A stretch of 64,000 nucleotides of DNA from Caballeronia fortuita (GTDB lineage: Bacteria > Pseudomonadota > Gammaproteobacteria > Burkholderiales > Burkholderiaceae). The translations under genes were made by a program, and so were the position numbers. Where the stretch lies: assembly GCF_001544835.2 (NCBI RefSeq), contig NZ_FCNX02000020.1:1-64000 (forward strand), written 5' to 3'. How positions within the stretch are numbered: the stretch's first letter is position 1; each line of letters opens with the position of its first letter. The notes under the pieces are model-generated. The model saw nothing but the letters and a program-made list of their open reading frames with translations, searched no databases and had not been told where the DNA came from. Positions 43,873 through 52,550 of this stretch are shown piece by piece.

Positions 43873-46194
43873 TCAGAGAATCGGTGTGTCGATGAACGCG
43901 GCGGCTTCGCCCCGGCACCAGCGTTGCCACATCGTCCGCAATACGCTGTTCATGCCGGCGGCGATGATGTCCGGACGAAACACCGGCGACTGGCTGCAAC
44001 GCTCGCGCATGCCCAGGCGAATCATCGCGAGCTCGTCGGGATGGCGCGCCCAGTACAGCGCCTTGGCGACGAAATCGTCATGGCTCGACGCGGTGAACTG
44101 CGAGAGTCCGACATGCGCGAGCGTCGTCGAACCGCCGCGGCTCGGCACGGTGTCGCCGGGGAGCGTGAGGGTCGGCACGCCCATCGAGAGCGCGTGGAGA
44201 TTGGTCGTGCCGCCCGCGTACGGGAACGTATCGAGACACAGGTCCACGTGATGATGCTGCTGCAGATACATCGCCATGCGCGCGCGCGGATGGAACGTGA
44301 GCCGCTCGCGGCCGATGCCTTCGTCCGCGAACCAGCCGCTGACCGTCTCGATGCTGTCGTCGGCGGGCAGGCCGCCCAGCAACATGCGCGCATCGGGCAG
44401 CTCGCGCAGGATGCGCGACCACAGCGCGATCACTTCCGGGCGCAGCTTGTTCAGGCGATTGAAGCTGCCGAACGTGGCGAAGCCGTTGCGCAGCAAGGGC
44501 AGACCGTTCACCGGCGGTGCGACCGACGACGGCAGAAAGGGCGCGACGGCCGGCAGATACGCCATCTTTTCGAGGAAGAGATCGTGCATCGGGCCGGGCG
44601 GAACGAGATGCTGGTCGGCGAAGAAATAGTCCATCGCTTTCAGGCCGGTCGTGCCCGGATAGCCGATCCACGTCGCCTGCACCGGCGCGGGCTTGCGCGC
44701 AAAGCTCATGAGGCGGTTGCGCGCGGTGTGCCCCGACAGATCGATCAGGATGTCGATGCGATCGGCGCGAATGCGCTCGGCGACGGCGGCATCGCTCATC
44801 GACGTGACATTGGTCCACGTCTCGAAGTGCTTGCGCAGCCGTTCGGTCACCTGGTCTTCGCCGGTGTGATTCGAATACGCATGCAGCGACAGGCTATCGA
44901 ACGCGGACAGCGGGCCGAGCACCGGCTCCAGAAAGTTGGCGACCGCGTGCTGCAGGAAGTCACCCGAGACGAAGCCGATCTTGAGCTTGCGTTCGGGATC
45001 GCGCGAATTGCGATGCGGCTCCCACTTCGCGCGCAGCGGCGTCTCGTGGCGCTCGCCGTAGGCGACGTGTTCCGCGAAGAGCGTCGCCGGGTCCATCGAC
45101 TCGTTATGGCTCAGGCAAAACATCATGTTGCTGTGCGCAAGATCGTAGTCCGGCTGGAGTTCGAGCGCCTTGCGGAAGCACTGCTCCGCTTCGGCGAGGC
45201 GGCCCTGTTCGAGATAACCGCTGCCCATCGTGCAATACGCGAAGGACGAATCCGGCGCGAGCTCGATGCTGCGCTTCACGCACGCCTCGGCCTCTTCGAG
45301 ACGGCCGACCGATTGCAGCGTCATGCACAGCACGCGGTGCACTTCGTAGTAGTTCGGATGCCGTTCGATGATCGCGCGGCACGTCGCCTCGCTTGCATCG
45401 TGATGACCGTTCATGCGATGCACATCGGCGAGGATCGTGTGCGTGACGTAGTCGTCGGGATTGAGTTCGACGGCGCGTTCGAGCGGCGCGGCGGCTTCGG
45501 GATAGGCGCCGAGGCGCTGCAGCGCGAGACCGAGCACGCGCCACGCGACGAGGTTGTCGGCGAAGCGTTCCGTGAGCGCGCGCGCCTTGTCGGCGGCTTC
45601 CGCGATGCGGCCTTTGTTGTACAGCGAGACGATCATCGCGGTTTCCTGCGGCGTCGCCTTCGTGCGGCCCGGATGCTTCGCGACGGCCGGCGGGCTCACG
45701 GCTTCGGGCGCGGGTGCGGGTGCCGGCGCGGCATCGGCGGCGGGCGCGGGCTGGATCGCGAGCGCGCCTTGCCGAAGCTGCGTGGCGATCGTCATGCGCG
45801 ACACGAGGATGTCGATGGCCGGTCCGCCCAGGCCGCGCTGCTGCGCCATTTCGAGCGCGATCCACGCGGCATCGACGTTGCCCGACTGCGTGAGGGCATC
45901 GACATAACTGACCCAGTACGCGCTGGCATTCGGATTGACGCCGATGGCGTTTTCGAGCAGCGGCAATGCGGCCGCGCTGCGCCGCGTCTGCAGGAGCAGC
46001 AGGCTCAGGTTGTAGTTCGTGTCGGCGTGGGCCGGTTCGACGTCGAGGACGGCGCGGTACAAGGTCTCGGCGCTCTCCAGATCGCCCGCGTTGTGCTGGG
46101 CGACGGCGTTCTGGAACACGCCCTGCACGGCCTCCCGATACTGCGCTTCGATGGCGTGTGCGTGATCGTCCGGAGACAGGGTGTCGGTTTGCAT
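43873..46194 (-). CDS. TPR-containing glycosyltransferase, GT41 (SPINDLY/OGT) type
   Basis: A 773-residue protein. TPR units lie at about residues 15-120 and 190-370 (for example YLEQGRLAEAEQCFRKALEL), separated by an Ala/Pro-rich linker. The catalytic C-terminal half holds IGFVSGDFLQHAVANFL (about 402), PVQATWIGYPGTTGLKAMDY (about 515) and LCLDTFPYAGGTTNLHALSM (about 680), the O-GlcNAc-transferase-like signature. In Burkholderia cenocepacia a TPR glycosyltransferase near fliC glycosylates flagellin, so the same role is inferred. The ATG at 46192-46194 is preferred to a TTG at 46248. Confidence 0.88.
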   Translation of the reverse strand: MQTDTLSPDDHAHAIEAQYREAVQGVFQNAVAQHNAGDLESAETLYRAVLDVEPAHADTNYNLSLLLLQTRRSAAALPLLENAIGVNPNASAYWVSYVDALTQSGNVDAAWIALEMAQQRGLGGPAIDILVSRMTIATQLRQGALAIQPAPAADAAPAPAPAPEAVSPPAVAKHPGRTKATPQETAMIVSLYNKGRIAEAADKARALTERFADNLVAWRVLGLALQRLGAYPEAAAPLERAVELNPDDYVTHTILADVHRMNGHHDASEATCRAIIERHPNYYEVHRVLCMTLQSVGRLEEAEACVKRSIELAPDSSFAYCTMGSGYLEQGRLAEAEQCFRKALELQPDYDLAHSNMMFCLSHNESMDPATLFAEHVAYGERHETPLRAKWEPHRNSRDPERKLKIGFVSGDFLQHAVANFLEPVLGPLSAFDSLSLHAYSNHTGEDQVTERLRKHFETWTNVTSMSDAAVAERIRADRIDILIDLSGHTARNRLMSFARKPAPVQATWIGYPGTTGLKAMDYFFADQHLVPPGPMHDLFLEKMAYLPAVAPFLPSSVAPPVNGLPLLRNGFATFGSFNRLNKLRPEVIALWSRILRELPDARMLLGGLPADDSIETVSGWFADEGIGRERLTFHPRARMAMYLQQHHHVDLCLDTFPYAGGTTNLHALSMGVPTLTLPGDTVPSRGGSTTLAHVGLSQFTASSHDDFVAKALYWARHPDELAMIRLGMRERCSQSPVFRPDIIAAGMNSVLRTMWQRWCRGEAAAFIDTPIL

Positions 46195-46372
46195 GGGTTC
46201 CAGTCCAATTTCGTTCACGAGATTATGAACAGGGCGCCTTCGAAGCAATGGCTCGAACTGGAGGGCAAGAAGGGGTTATTTCTACTGATCGGCGGCGGGG
46301 CCGGATCGGGGCGGCGGGCGGTTTTTGTAGAAATTACAGCGCGGCTCGCGCGCGACTCGACGCGTCGGAGCG

Positions 46373-47764
46373 TCAGAGCATCGGCATATGCAGATGGTGC
46401 GGATCGGCCATCATGTCGGCTACGCGTCGTAGCGCCTCGCGGCATTCCTCGCGATTCTGCGGCCCGCCGAGACACAGGCGCAGCGCGTTCGGCGGATTGC
46501 CGTCCGTCGAGAAGGCGGCGCCCGCCACCGCGCCGATGCCCTGATTGCGCAACTGCATCGCCAGTTCGGGCGCGCTCCAGTCGCACACGGCAGGCACGGG
46601 CAGCCAGAGGTGAAAGCCGTGCGGGTCCGCATCGAAGGCGAAGTCGCGCAGTTCCGACGCGGCGATCGTCTGCCTCGCGGCGGCTTCTTCGCGGATGGCG
46701 TCGAGTGCGTGGCGCGCGGTGCCGTCGTTGACCCACTGCGTCGCGAGCAATACCGTGAACGGGCTCGGCATGACGGTCGTCGCCCGCAACGCGCCCGCGA
46801 TGCGTTGCGTCTGCCTCGGTGTCGGCGCTTTCAGATAGCCGATGCGCAAGCCCGCGCCCAGCGTCTTCGACAGACCCGTCACGTGATACGTCAGCTCGGG
46901 CGCGAGTTCGGCGAGCGTAACGGGCGCATCGACGGGCAACATGCCGTACGGCTCGTCTTCGATGATGGGCACGTTGTAACGCAGCGCGACATCGGCGAGC
47001 GCTTCGCGGCGCTGGCGCGTCAGCGTCAACGTGCCGGGATTCTGCAACGTCGGATTGCAGTAGAAGCCGCCGGGCTTTTCCGTCTTGCAGAGCGCCTCGA
47101 ACGCGTGCGGCAAGGGGCCTTCGTCGTCGCGCGCGAGTGCCAGCAAGCGCACACCGAGTTGCGACGCGATCGCCTTGATGCCCGGATACGCGAGCGAATC
47201 CAGACAGATCGTCTCGCCCGGACGCGCGAGCTGCGAGACCAGCGCGACGAGCGCGCCGTGAATGCCCGGACAGACGAGCACGGTATCGACATCGCAGCCG
47301 GGTACGCGCGTGCGCAGCCAGTCGCGTCCCGCCGCGCGATCGGCCGCCGTGCCGCCGAAATCCTGATAGCGCAGCAACTGAAAGGGGTCGGCGCGCTCCA
47401 TCAGACTCGCCGCCGATGCGCGCAGCCGTGCCGCGAGCGCGGGCGGTTCGGGCGGCATGTTCATCGACATCTCGACACTGCTGCCGCCCGCGAGCGGCAA
47501 CGTCTGCGTTCTGCCGCGCACGAACGTGCCGCTGCCCGCGCGCGCATCGAGCAGGCCGCGCTTGCGCGCTTCCGCATACGCGCGCGCGACCGTCGTGTAG
47601 TTCAGTCCGAGCAGTTCGGCGAGATCGCGCAGGCCGGGCAGCCGGTCTCGCGGGCGCAACCGGCCGCTCGCCAGATCCTCTTCGATCAGATCGGGAATCG
47701 TCAGATACGCGGGTCTTCGGCTGTCTTCCAGCTTTCTGATCCAGTGATGCGTGGACTGATTCAT
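46373..47764 (-). CDS. MocR-type (GntR-aminotransferase) transcriptional regulator
   Basis: A 463-residue fusion of a GntR winged helix (PAYLTIPDLIEEDLASGRL and RDLAELLGLNYTTVARAYAE, about residues 18-70) and a fold-type-I aminotransferase-like domain (residues about 110-450; IEDEPYGML and the PLP Lys in TGLSKTLGAGLRIGYL). MocR proteins sense PLP-linked ligands. It is divergent from the nit cluster across 392 bp containing direct repeats, so it is the probable regulator of that cluster. Confidence 0.9.
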   Translation of the reverse strand: MNQSTHHWIRKLEDSRRPAYLTIPDLIEEDLASGRLRPRDRLPGLRDLAELLGLNYTTVARAYAEARKRGLLDARAGSGTFVRGRTQTLPLAGGSSVEMSMNMPPEPPALAARLRASAASLMERADPFQLLRYQDFGGTAADRAAGRDWLRTRVPGCDVDTVLVCPGIHGALVALVSQLARPGETICLDSLAYPGIKAIASQLGVRLLALARDDEGPLPHAFEALCKTEKPGGFYCNPTLQNPGTLTLTRQRREALADVALRYNVPIIEDEPYGMLPVDAPVTLAELAPELTYHVTGLSKTLGAGLRIGYLKAPTPRQTQRIAGALRATTVMPSPFTVLLATQWVNDGTARHALDAIREEAAARQTIAASELRDFAFDADPHGFHLWLPVPAVCDWSAPELAMQLRNQGIGAVAGAAFSTDGNPPNALRLCLGGPQNREECREALRRVADMMADPHHLHMPML

Positions 47765-47842
47765 GACCGCGATGTCCGAAGCGTTGAGTTCGATCGACGT
47801 TAGCACGACAAATCAATCGGCCGAAAAGAGATTGCGTATGCC

Positions 47843-47876
47843 GATCGCAGTTGATCGCATTGATCGCATCGATGCA
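47843..47876. promoter_or_regulatory. GATCGCA direct repeats, candidate MocR operator (regulator side)
   Basis: GATCGCA occurs at 47843-47849, 47853-47859 and 47862-47868, followed by the variant CGATGCA at 47870-47876. The 9-10 bp period places the repeats on one face of the helix. MocR regulators are known to bind direct repeats. The array lies about 80 bp upstream of the regulator gene. Confidence 0.6.
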
Positions 47877-48030
47877 CGGCTTCGGTGTGCCGCGCACCAC
47901 GCGCATGCCGTTCTGCGCTGAATTCGTGCGCGTGCTGCAAGGCACAGGAATGACGCGGCGCGCTGCGAAGTCCAGCGCATCAGGCTTCGCGCAAAATTTT
48001 TGGATCGCGCATGCAAGTTCCGGTTTGCTT

Positions 48031-48069
48031 GATTGCAGAGTGATTGCATTTCGCGGGCCAATCATTGGC
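48031..48069. promoter_or_regulatory. GATTGCA direct repeats and a GCCAAT palindrome upstream of nitB
   Basis: GATTGCA at 48031-48037 and 48042-48048 (11-bp period) differs by one base from the repeats on the regulator side. Directly after lies a perfect 13-bp palindrome GCCAAT-C-ATTGGC at 48057-48069. Both sit about 90-125 bp before the nitB start, where activator and promoter elements are expected. Confidence 0.55.
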
Positions 48070-48156
48070 ATATCCGTTGCGTTTGAGCGCCTGCCGCCGC
48101 GACGAATGCGATCGAGATCGACGGCTCATTCGCGAACCCATCCATCGGAGAGTGCC

Positions 48157-48639
48157 ATGCCCGCAGTCAATCAACCGCTTCACAAGAACGGTGACTATCT
48201 CGTCGACTACGAAGAGAAAGTCTTCGAGGATGTGAAGGCCGAACCCGGCGAAAAGGCGCTCGTCACGTTTCATACGGTCGCGTTCGAAGGCTCCATCGGC
48301 TTCGTGAACATGCTTCAGGCAACGCGCCTGCAACGCAAGGGCTTCGATACGTCGGTGCTGCTCTACGGCCCCGGCGTCACGCTCGGCCTGCAACGCGGCT
48401 TTCCCACGCTCGGCGACGAAGCCTTCCCCGGCCATCTCAACTTCAACAAGCAACTGCAGAAGTTCATGGCCGAAGGCGGCAAGGTGTACGCATGCCGCTT
48501 CGCGTTGCAGGCGCTGTACGGACACGGCGAGGCTTCGCTCATCGAAGGCATTCGTCCGATCAACCCGCTCGACGTGCTCGATCTCCAGTTGCTTCATCGC
48601 AAGGAGAACGCGCTCGTCATTCATACCTGGACCGTGTGA
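48157..48639 (+). CDS. nitB: MSMEG_0572/Sll0783-family nitrogen-starvation protein (Nit1C)
   Basis: A 160-residue protein with the start MPAVNQPLHKNGDYLVDYEE and GEKALVTFHTVAFEGSIGFV (about residues 30-49), GVTLGLQRGFPTLGDEAFPG, and ALVIHTWTV at the end. It matches the first protein of Nit1-type clusters (MSMEG_0572/Sll0783), whose fold resembles DsrE-like proteins; the biochemical role is unknown. ATG at 48157 follows CGGAGAG. The nitrilase gene begins 5 bases after it. Confidence 0.9.
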   Translation: MPAVNQPLHKNGDYLVDYEEKVFEDVKAEPGEKALVTFHTVAFEGSIGFVNMLQATRLQRKGFDTSVLLYGPGVTLGLQRGFPTLGDEAFPGHLNFNKQLQKFMAEGGKVYACRFALQALYGHGEASLIEGIRPINPLDVLDLQLLHRKENALVIHTWTV

Positions 48640-48644
48640 CGATC

Positions 48645-49652
48645 ATGTCCGATGCCTTGTCGAAAAAGCGCATCGTGCGCGCCGCCGCCGTGCAGATCAC
48701 GCCGGACTTCGAGCGCCCGAACGGCACCGTCGACCGCGTTTGCAGCACCATCGACGAGGCCGCGAAGCAAGGCGTGCAGCTCATCGTGTTTCCCGAAACC
48801 TTCGTGCCGTATTACCCGTACTTCTCGTTCGTGCGCGCGCCGGTGGCATCGGGCGCGGATCACATGAAGCTCTACGAGGAAGCGGTCGTGGTGCCCGGCC
48901 CGGTCACGCAGGCGGTGGCCGAACACGCGCGGCTCGCGAACATGGTCGTCGTGCTCGGCGTGAACGAACGCGATCACGGCAGCCTGTACAACACGCAACT
49001 CGTCTTCGATACCGGCGGCCAGTTGCTGCTCAAGCGCCGCAAGATCACGCCGACGTTCCACGAACGCATGATCTGGGGACAAGGCGATGCAGCGGGACTC
49101 AAGGTCGTCGAAACGGGCGTCGGACGCGTCGGCGCGCTCGCGTGCTGGGAGCACTACAACCCGCTCGCACGCTATGCGCTGATGACGCAGCACGAAGAGA
49201 TTCATTGCAGCCAGTTCCCGGGCTCGCTCGTCGGGCCGATCTTCGCGGAGCAGATCGAAGTGACGATCCGCCATCACGCGCTGGAGTCGGGCTGCTTCGT
49301 CGTCAACGCGACGGGCTGGCTCACCGATGCGCAGATCGAAGCCGTCACGCCCGATCCGAATCTGCAACGCGCGCTGCGCGGCGGCTGCAACACGGCGATC
49401 GTCTCGCCCGAAGGCCAGCATCTCGCCGAGCCTTTGCGCGAAGGCGAAGGCATGGTCATCGCCGATCTCGACATGGCGCTCATCACGAAGCGCAAACGCA
49501 TGATGGATTCGGTCGGCCATTACGCGCGGCCCGAATTGCTGAGCCTCGCGATCAACGATCGCCCGGCCTCGCCCGTCACTTCTTTCAAGGACACCCACGA
49601 CGATGAACGCCCGCGAGAACCTGCCGGCATCGAGCCGGCAATTGATGACTGA
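48645..49652 (+). CDS. nitC: Nitrilase of the Nit1/Nit6803 type
   Basis: A 335-residue nitrilase. The catalytic triad is Glu in FPETFVPYYPYFSF (about residue 49), Lys in LKRRKITPTFHER (about 132) and Cys in GALACWEHYNPLARYAL (about 167). The PYFSF motif is typical of the Nit6803 group. Related cluster nitrilases hydrolyse nitriles, and in Pseudomonas fluorescens NCIMB 11764 the cluster is needed for growth on cyanide. The 3' end overlaps the radical SAM gene by 50 bases, which is unusually long. Confidence 0.93.
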   Translation: MSDALSKKRIVRAAAVQITPDFERPNGTVDRVCSTIDEAAKQGVQLIVFPETFVPYYPYFSFVRAPVASGADHMKLYEEAVVVPGPVTQAVAEHARLANMVVVLGVNERDHGSLYNTQLVFDTGGQLLLKRRKITPTFHERMIWGQGDAAGLKVVETGVGRVGALACWEHYNPLARYALMTQHEEIHCSQFPGSLVGPIFAEQIEVTIRHHALESGCFVVNATGWLTDAQIEAVTPDPNLQRALRGGCNTAIVSPEGQHLAEPLREGEGMVIADLDMALITKRKRMMDSVGHYARPELLSLAINDRPASPVTSFKDTHDDERPREPAGIEPAIDD

Positions 49653-50715
49653 GCTTCAGTCGACGGGCCTGCGGCTCGCCGATCCGCGCGCAGGCGTGTC
49701 GAGCCGGCGCGGCGGCGCGGGACCGTCGGATCACAAGGCGGTGACGGTCGATGGCGTCACCATCATGGTGCCCGTGCATACGAGCACCGCATGGGAATCG
49801 CCGTTCGTCGCCGGCGAGCCCGACGAGAACGGACGCAGCGCGCTCATGCGCAACGCGATTCCGATTGCGAGCATCGGCTTTCCGAAAGCGCCGCGCTTCT
49901 ATGCGATGCAGACGCTCGATGGCGTGCCGTACTCGCACATCGCCACGCTGCACAGCGCCGACGTGCTCGCGACGACGGTGCTGCAAACCTGCATCCGCTA
50001 CGAAAGCCGCCGCAAATCGTGCAAGTTCTGCGCGATCGGCCAGTCGCTCGCGGCGGGCCGCACGATCGCGCGCAAGACGCCGGAGCAGCTTGCGGAAGTG
50101 GCGCGCGCCGCCGTGCTGCTCGATAACGTCAAGCATATGGTGCTCACGACCGGCACGCCGCCGACCTCCGATCGCGGCGCGCAGATCCTCTGCGAAAGCG
50201 CGTTCGCGATCAAGGCCGCGGTCGATCTGCCGATCCAGGCGCAATGCGAGCCGCCCGACGACGACCGCTGGTTCGAGCGCATGAAGGCGAGCGGCATCGA
50301 CACGCTCGGCATGCATCTCGAAGCGGTGACGCCCGCCGTGCGCGAACGCATCATGCCGGGCAAGGCGAGCGTGCCGGTCGCGCGTTACATGGAAGCCTTC
50401 GAGAAAGCCGTCGCCGTGTTCGGACGCGGCCAGGTGAGCACTTACATTCTCGCGGGGCTGGGCGACAGCGCGCAGGCCATCGTCGATACGGCGCGCGAAC
50501 TCATCGCGCTCGGCGTGTATCCGTTCGTCGTGCCGTTCGTGCCGATCAGCGGCACGCCGCTCGAAGATCATCCGGCGCCCACGCCCGAGTTCATGCGCTC
50601 GGTGCTGGCGCCCATCGGCGCAATGCTCACAAGCGCCGACATGCGCTCCGCCGATATCAAGGCGGGCTGCGGCAAATGCGGCGCGTGCTCGTCGCTTTCT
50701 TCGTACGAGGTCTGA
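49603..50715 (+). CDS. nitD: Radical SAM protein, MSMEG_0568 family (Nit1C)
   Basis: A 370-residue radical SAM enzyme. The FeS cluster Cys residues are spaced C-x9-C-x2-C (CIRYESRRKSCKFCAIG, about residues 126-142) instead of the common C-x3-C-x2-C, while TTGTPP and HLEAVTP are barrel motifs. A second Cys group CGKCGAC near the C-terminus could hold another cluster. Its reaction is unknown. ATG 49603 lies inside the nitrilase gene behind AAGGAC; ATG 49645, overlapping by only 8 bases, is an alternative. Confidence 0.9.
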   Translation: MNARENLPASSRQLMTELQSTGLRLADPRAGVSSRRGGAGPSDHKAVTVDGVTIMVPVHTSTAWESPFVAGEPDENGRSALMRNAIPIASIGFPKAPRFYAMQTLDGVPYSHIATLHSADVLATTVLQTCIRYESRRKSCKFCAIGQSLAAGRTIARKTPEQLAEVARAAVLLDNVKHMVLTTGTPPTSDRGAQILCESAFAIKAAVDLPIQAQCEPPDDDRWFERMKASGIDTLGMHLEAVTPAVRERIMPGKASVPVARYMEAFEKAVAVFGRGQVSTYILAGLGDSAQAIVDTARELIALGVYPFVVPFVPISGTPLEDHPAPTPEFMRSVLAPIGAMLTSADMRSADIKAGCGKCGACSSLSSYEV

Positions 50716-50717
50716 TC

Positions 50718-51278
50718 ATGTTCGTCGAAGCGATGGAGGGCGATGCGTTCGATCTCAGCTACACGCCGGTCGAATATCGCGTCAAATGGGCGACGCTGCC
50801 GTGGGAAGCGGCAGAAGCGTACAAGCTGCGCCGTGCGGTGTTCTGCATCGAGCAGGGTGTGTTCGTCGGCGACGATCGCGACGAGATCGACGCGCGCGCG
50901 CAATTGCTCGTCGCGCTGAGCTGCGTGGCGGGGATGCCGGAGCAGGTCGTCGGCACGGTGCGCATCCATGAAACGCAGCCCGGCGTATGGCTCGGTTCGC
51001 GGCTCGCGGTGCATGCGTCGTTCCGCTCGCACGGCAAGATCGGATCGACGCTGATCCGGCTCGCGGTGTCGAGCGCGCATGCACTCGGCTGCGAAACGTT
51101 TCTCGCGCATGTGCAGGCGCAGAACGTGCCGCTCTTCAGGCGTCTGCGCTGGGATACGCAGCGCGAGGAAACGCTCTTCGGCCGCCCGCATCATCTGATG
51201 CGCGCGCAGCTCGACGCGTATCCGCCGTGCGTCACGCCGCAAAGCGGTTTCGTCGCGCTGGCGCGGAGGCTGCCGTGA
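50718..51278 (+). CDS. nitE: GNAT N-acetyltransferase, MSMEG_0567/Sll0786 family (Nit1C)
   Basis: A 186-residue GNAT protein. AYKLRRAVFCIEQGVFVGDD (about residues 33-52), VVGTVRIHE, and GSRLAVHASFRSHGKIGSTL (the acetyl-CoA loop, about 92-111) fit the family. It lies 2 bases after the radical SAM gene. In some genomes it is fused to the next protein (AIR-synthase-like), which supports a joint role. Confidence 0.9.
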   Translation: MFVEAMEGDAFDLSYTPVEYRVKWATLPWEAAEAYKLRRAVFCIEQGVFVGDDRDEIDARAQLLVALSCVAGMPEQVVGTVRIHETQPGVWLGSRLAVHASFRSHGKIGSTLIRLAVSSAHALGCETFLAHVQAQNVPLFRRLRWDTQREETLFGRPHHLMRAQLDAYPPCVTPQSGFVALARRLP

Positions 51279-52225
51279 GCGCGCTGACGGAACTCGTCGA
51301 ACGGCTGCGCGACAGCCGCGGCTTTCGTCACAAGAGCGATATCTCGCGCGTGCTCGCGCACTTGCCCGCGGATGCGCAGCCCGTCGCGATCGGCGACGAC
51401 TGCGCCGCGATCGCCGACGGCGACGGCTATCTGCTATTCGCGATCGAAGGCATGGTGAGCGACTTCGTCCGTTCGATGCCGTGGTTCGCGGGCTATAGCG
51501 GCGTGATGGTGAACGTGAGCGACATCTACGCGATGGGCGGACGTCCGCTCGCCGTCGTCGATGCGCTATGGAGCGGCAACGCCGACGATGCCGGCGACGT
51601 GATCGCGGGCATGGCGGCGGCATCGGCGGTGTATGGCGTGCCGGTCGTCGGCGGACACAGCAACGTGCGCAGTGACGGCGCGCAACTGGCGGTCGCGATC
51701 CTCGGCCGCGCGAACAAGCTCCTGACGAGTTTCGATGCGCGCCCCGGCGATTCGCTCGTGATGGCCGTCGATCTGCGCGGCAGTTTCGAAGAGCCGTATC
51801 CGTTCTGGAATGCATCGGTCGGAGCGCCCGCGGGCCGCGCCCGTGCGGATTTCGAATTGCTTCCCGCGCTCGCCGAGGACGGCCTGTGCGATGCCGCGAA
51901 GGACATCAGCATGGCGGGCGCGCTCGGCACCGCGCTGATGCTGCTCGAATGCTCGAAGGCGGGCGCGCGCATCGACCTCGATGCATTGCCGCGTCCCGTG
52001 CACGTCGATTTCGAGCGCTGGCTCACGGCCTTCCCGAGCTTCGGCTTCGTGCTCTCCGTGCGTCCGCAACATGTCGATGAAGTACTCGCGCGCTTTGCAT
52101 CGCGCGACATCGCAAGCGCGGTGATCGGCGAAGTGGACGCCTCGCGCGAAGTCGTCGTGACGCGCGCGGACGATGCCGCGCTGCTCTGGAATCTGAACGA
52201 AGCGCCATTCATATGCGCGCGATGA
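51275..52225 (+). CDS. nitF: AIR-synthase-like (PurM-fold) protein, Sll0787 family (Nit1C)
   Basis: A 316-residue PurM/SelD/ThiL-fold protein with AIGDDCAAI (about residues 38-46), VMVNVSDIYAMGGRPLAVVD (about 71-90), GGHSNVRSDG and DISMAGALGTALMLLE. The family phosphorylates or activates substrates with ATP. The GTG start (51275-51277) overlaps the stop of the acetyltransferase gene. No purine pathway genes are nearby, so the role is within the Nit1C pathway. Confidence 0.9.
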   Translation: MSALTELVERLRDSRGFRHKSDISRVLAHLPADAQPVAIGDDCAAIADGDGYLLFAIEGMVSDFVRSMPWFAGYSGVMVNVSDIYAMGGRPLAVVDALWSGNADDAGDVIAGMAAASAVYGVPVVGGHSNVRSDGAQLAVAILGRANKLLTSFDARPGDSLVMAVDLRGSFEEPYPFWNASVGAPAGRARADFELLPALAEDGLCDAAKDISMAGALGTALMLLECSKAGARIDLDALPRPVHVDFERWLTAFPSFGFVLSVRPQHVDEVLARFASRDIASAVIGEVDASREVVVTRADDAALLWNLNEAPFICAR

Positions 52226-52241
52226 CAATCGAGGCCGGAAC

Positions 52242-52526
52242 ATGCCAGTCATGCACTTTCTGATTCGCTGGCCGGACGGCGTGGAGGCGAACTGCTATTC
52301 GCCATCGACGATCGTCGGCGAATTCTTCGCGGCGGGCGAAAGCTATACCGTCGACGATTTCGTATCGCGTTCGCGCGAGGCGCTCTGCATCGGCTCGGAA
52401 CGCGTGCGCGAGAAGTATGGCTTCGCCTGCTCGGCCGCGCTCGATCAGCTTGCGCGCATCGAGGAAGAGGCGAGCCGCTTTCGCGAAGCCCGCGATGCGC
52501 GCGTCACCGTGCTGGCGCTCGATTGA
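52242..52526 (+). CDS. nitG: MSMEG_0570-family nitrogen-starvation protein (Nit1C)
   Basis: A 94-residue protein starting MPVMHFLIRWPDGVEANCYS with PSTIVGEFFAAGESYTVDDF (about residues 21-40), as in the small MSMEG_0570 component. No catalytic motif is known. It lies between nitF and the flavin oxidoreductase, 16 and 24 bases from each. Confidence 0.88.
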   Translation: MPVMHFLIRWPDGVEANCYSPSTIVGEFFAAGESYTVDDFVSRSREALCIGSERVREKYGFACSAALDQLARIEEEASRFREARDARVTVLALD

Positions 52527-52550
52527 GCCATCTTGCAAAGGAGAAGGACC

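Noticed and set aside
48057..48069. NtrC or NAC binding site upstream of the nit genes
   Set aside because: The palindrome GCCAAT-C-ATTGGC does not match the NtrC consensus; left as an unassigned element.
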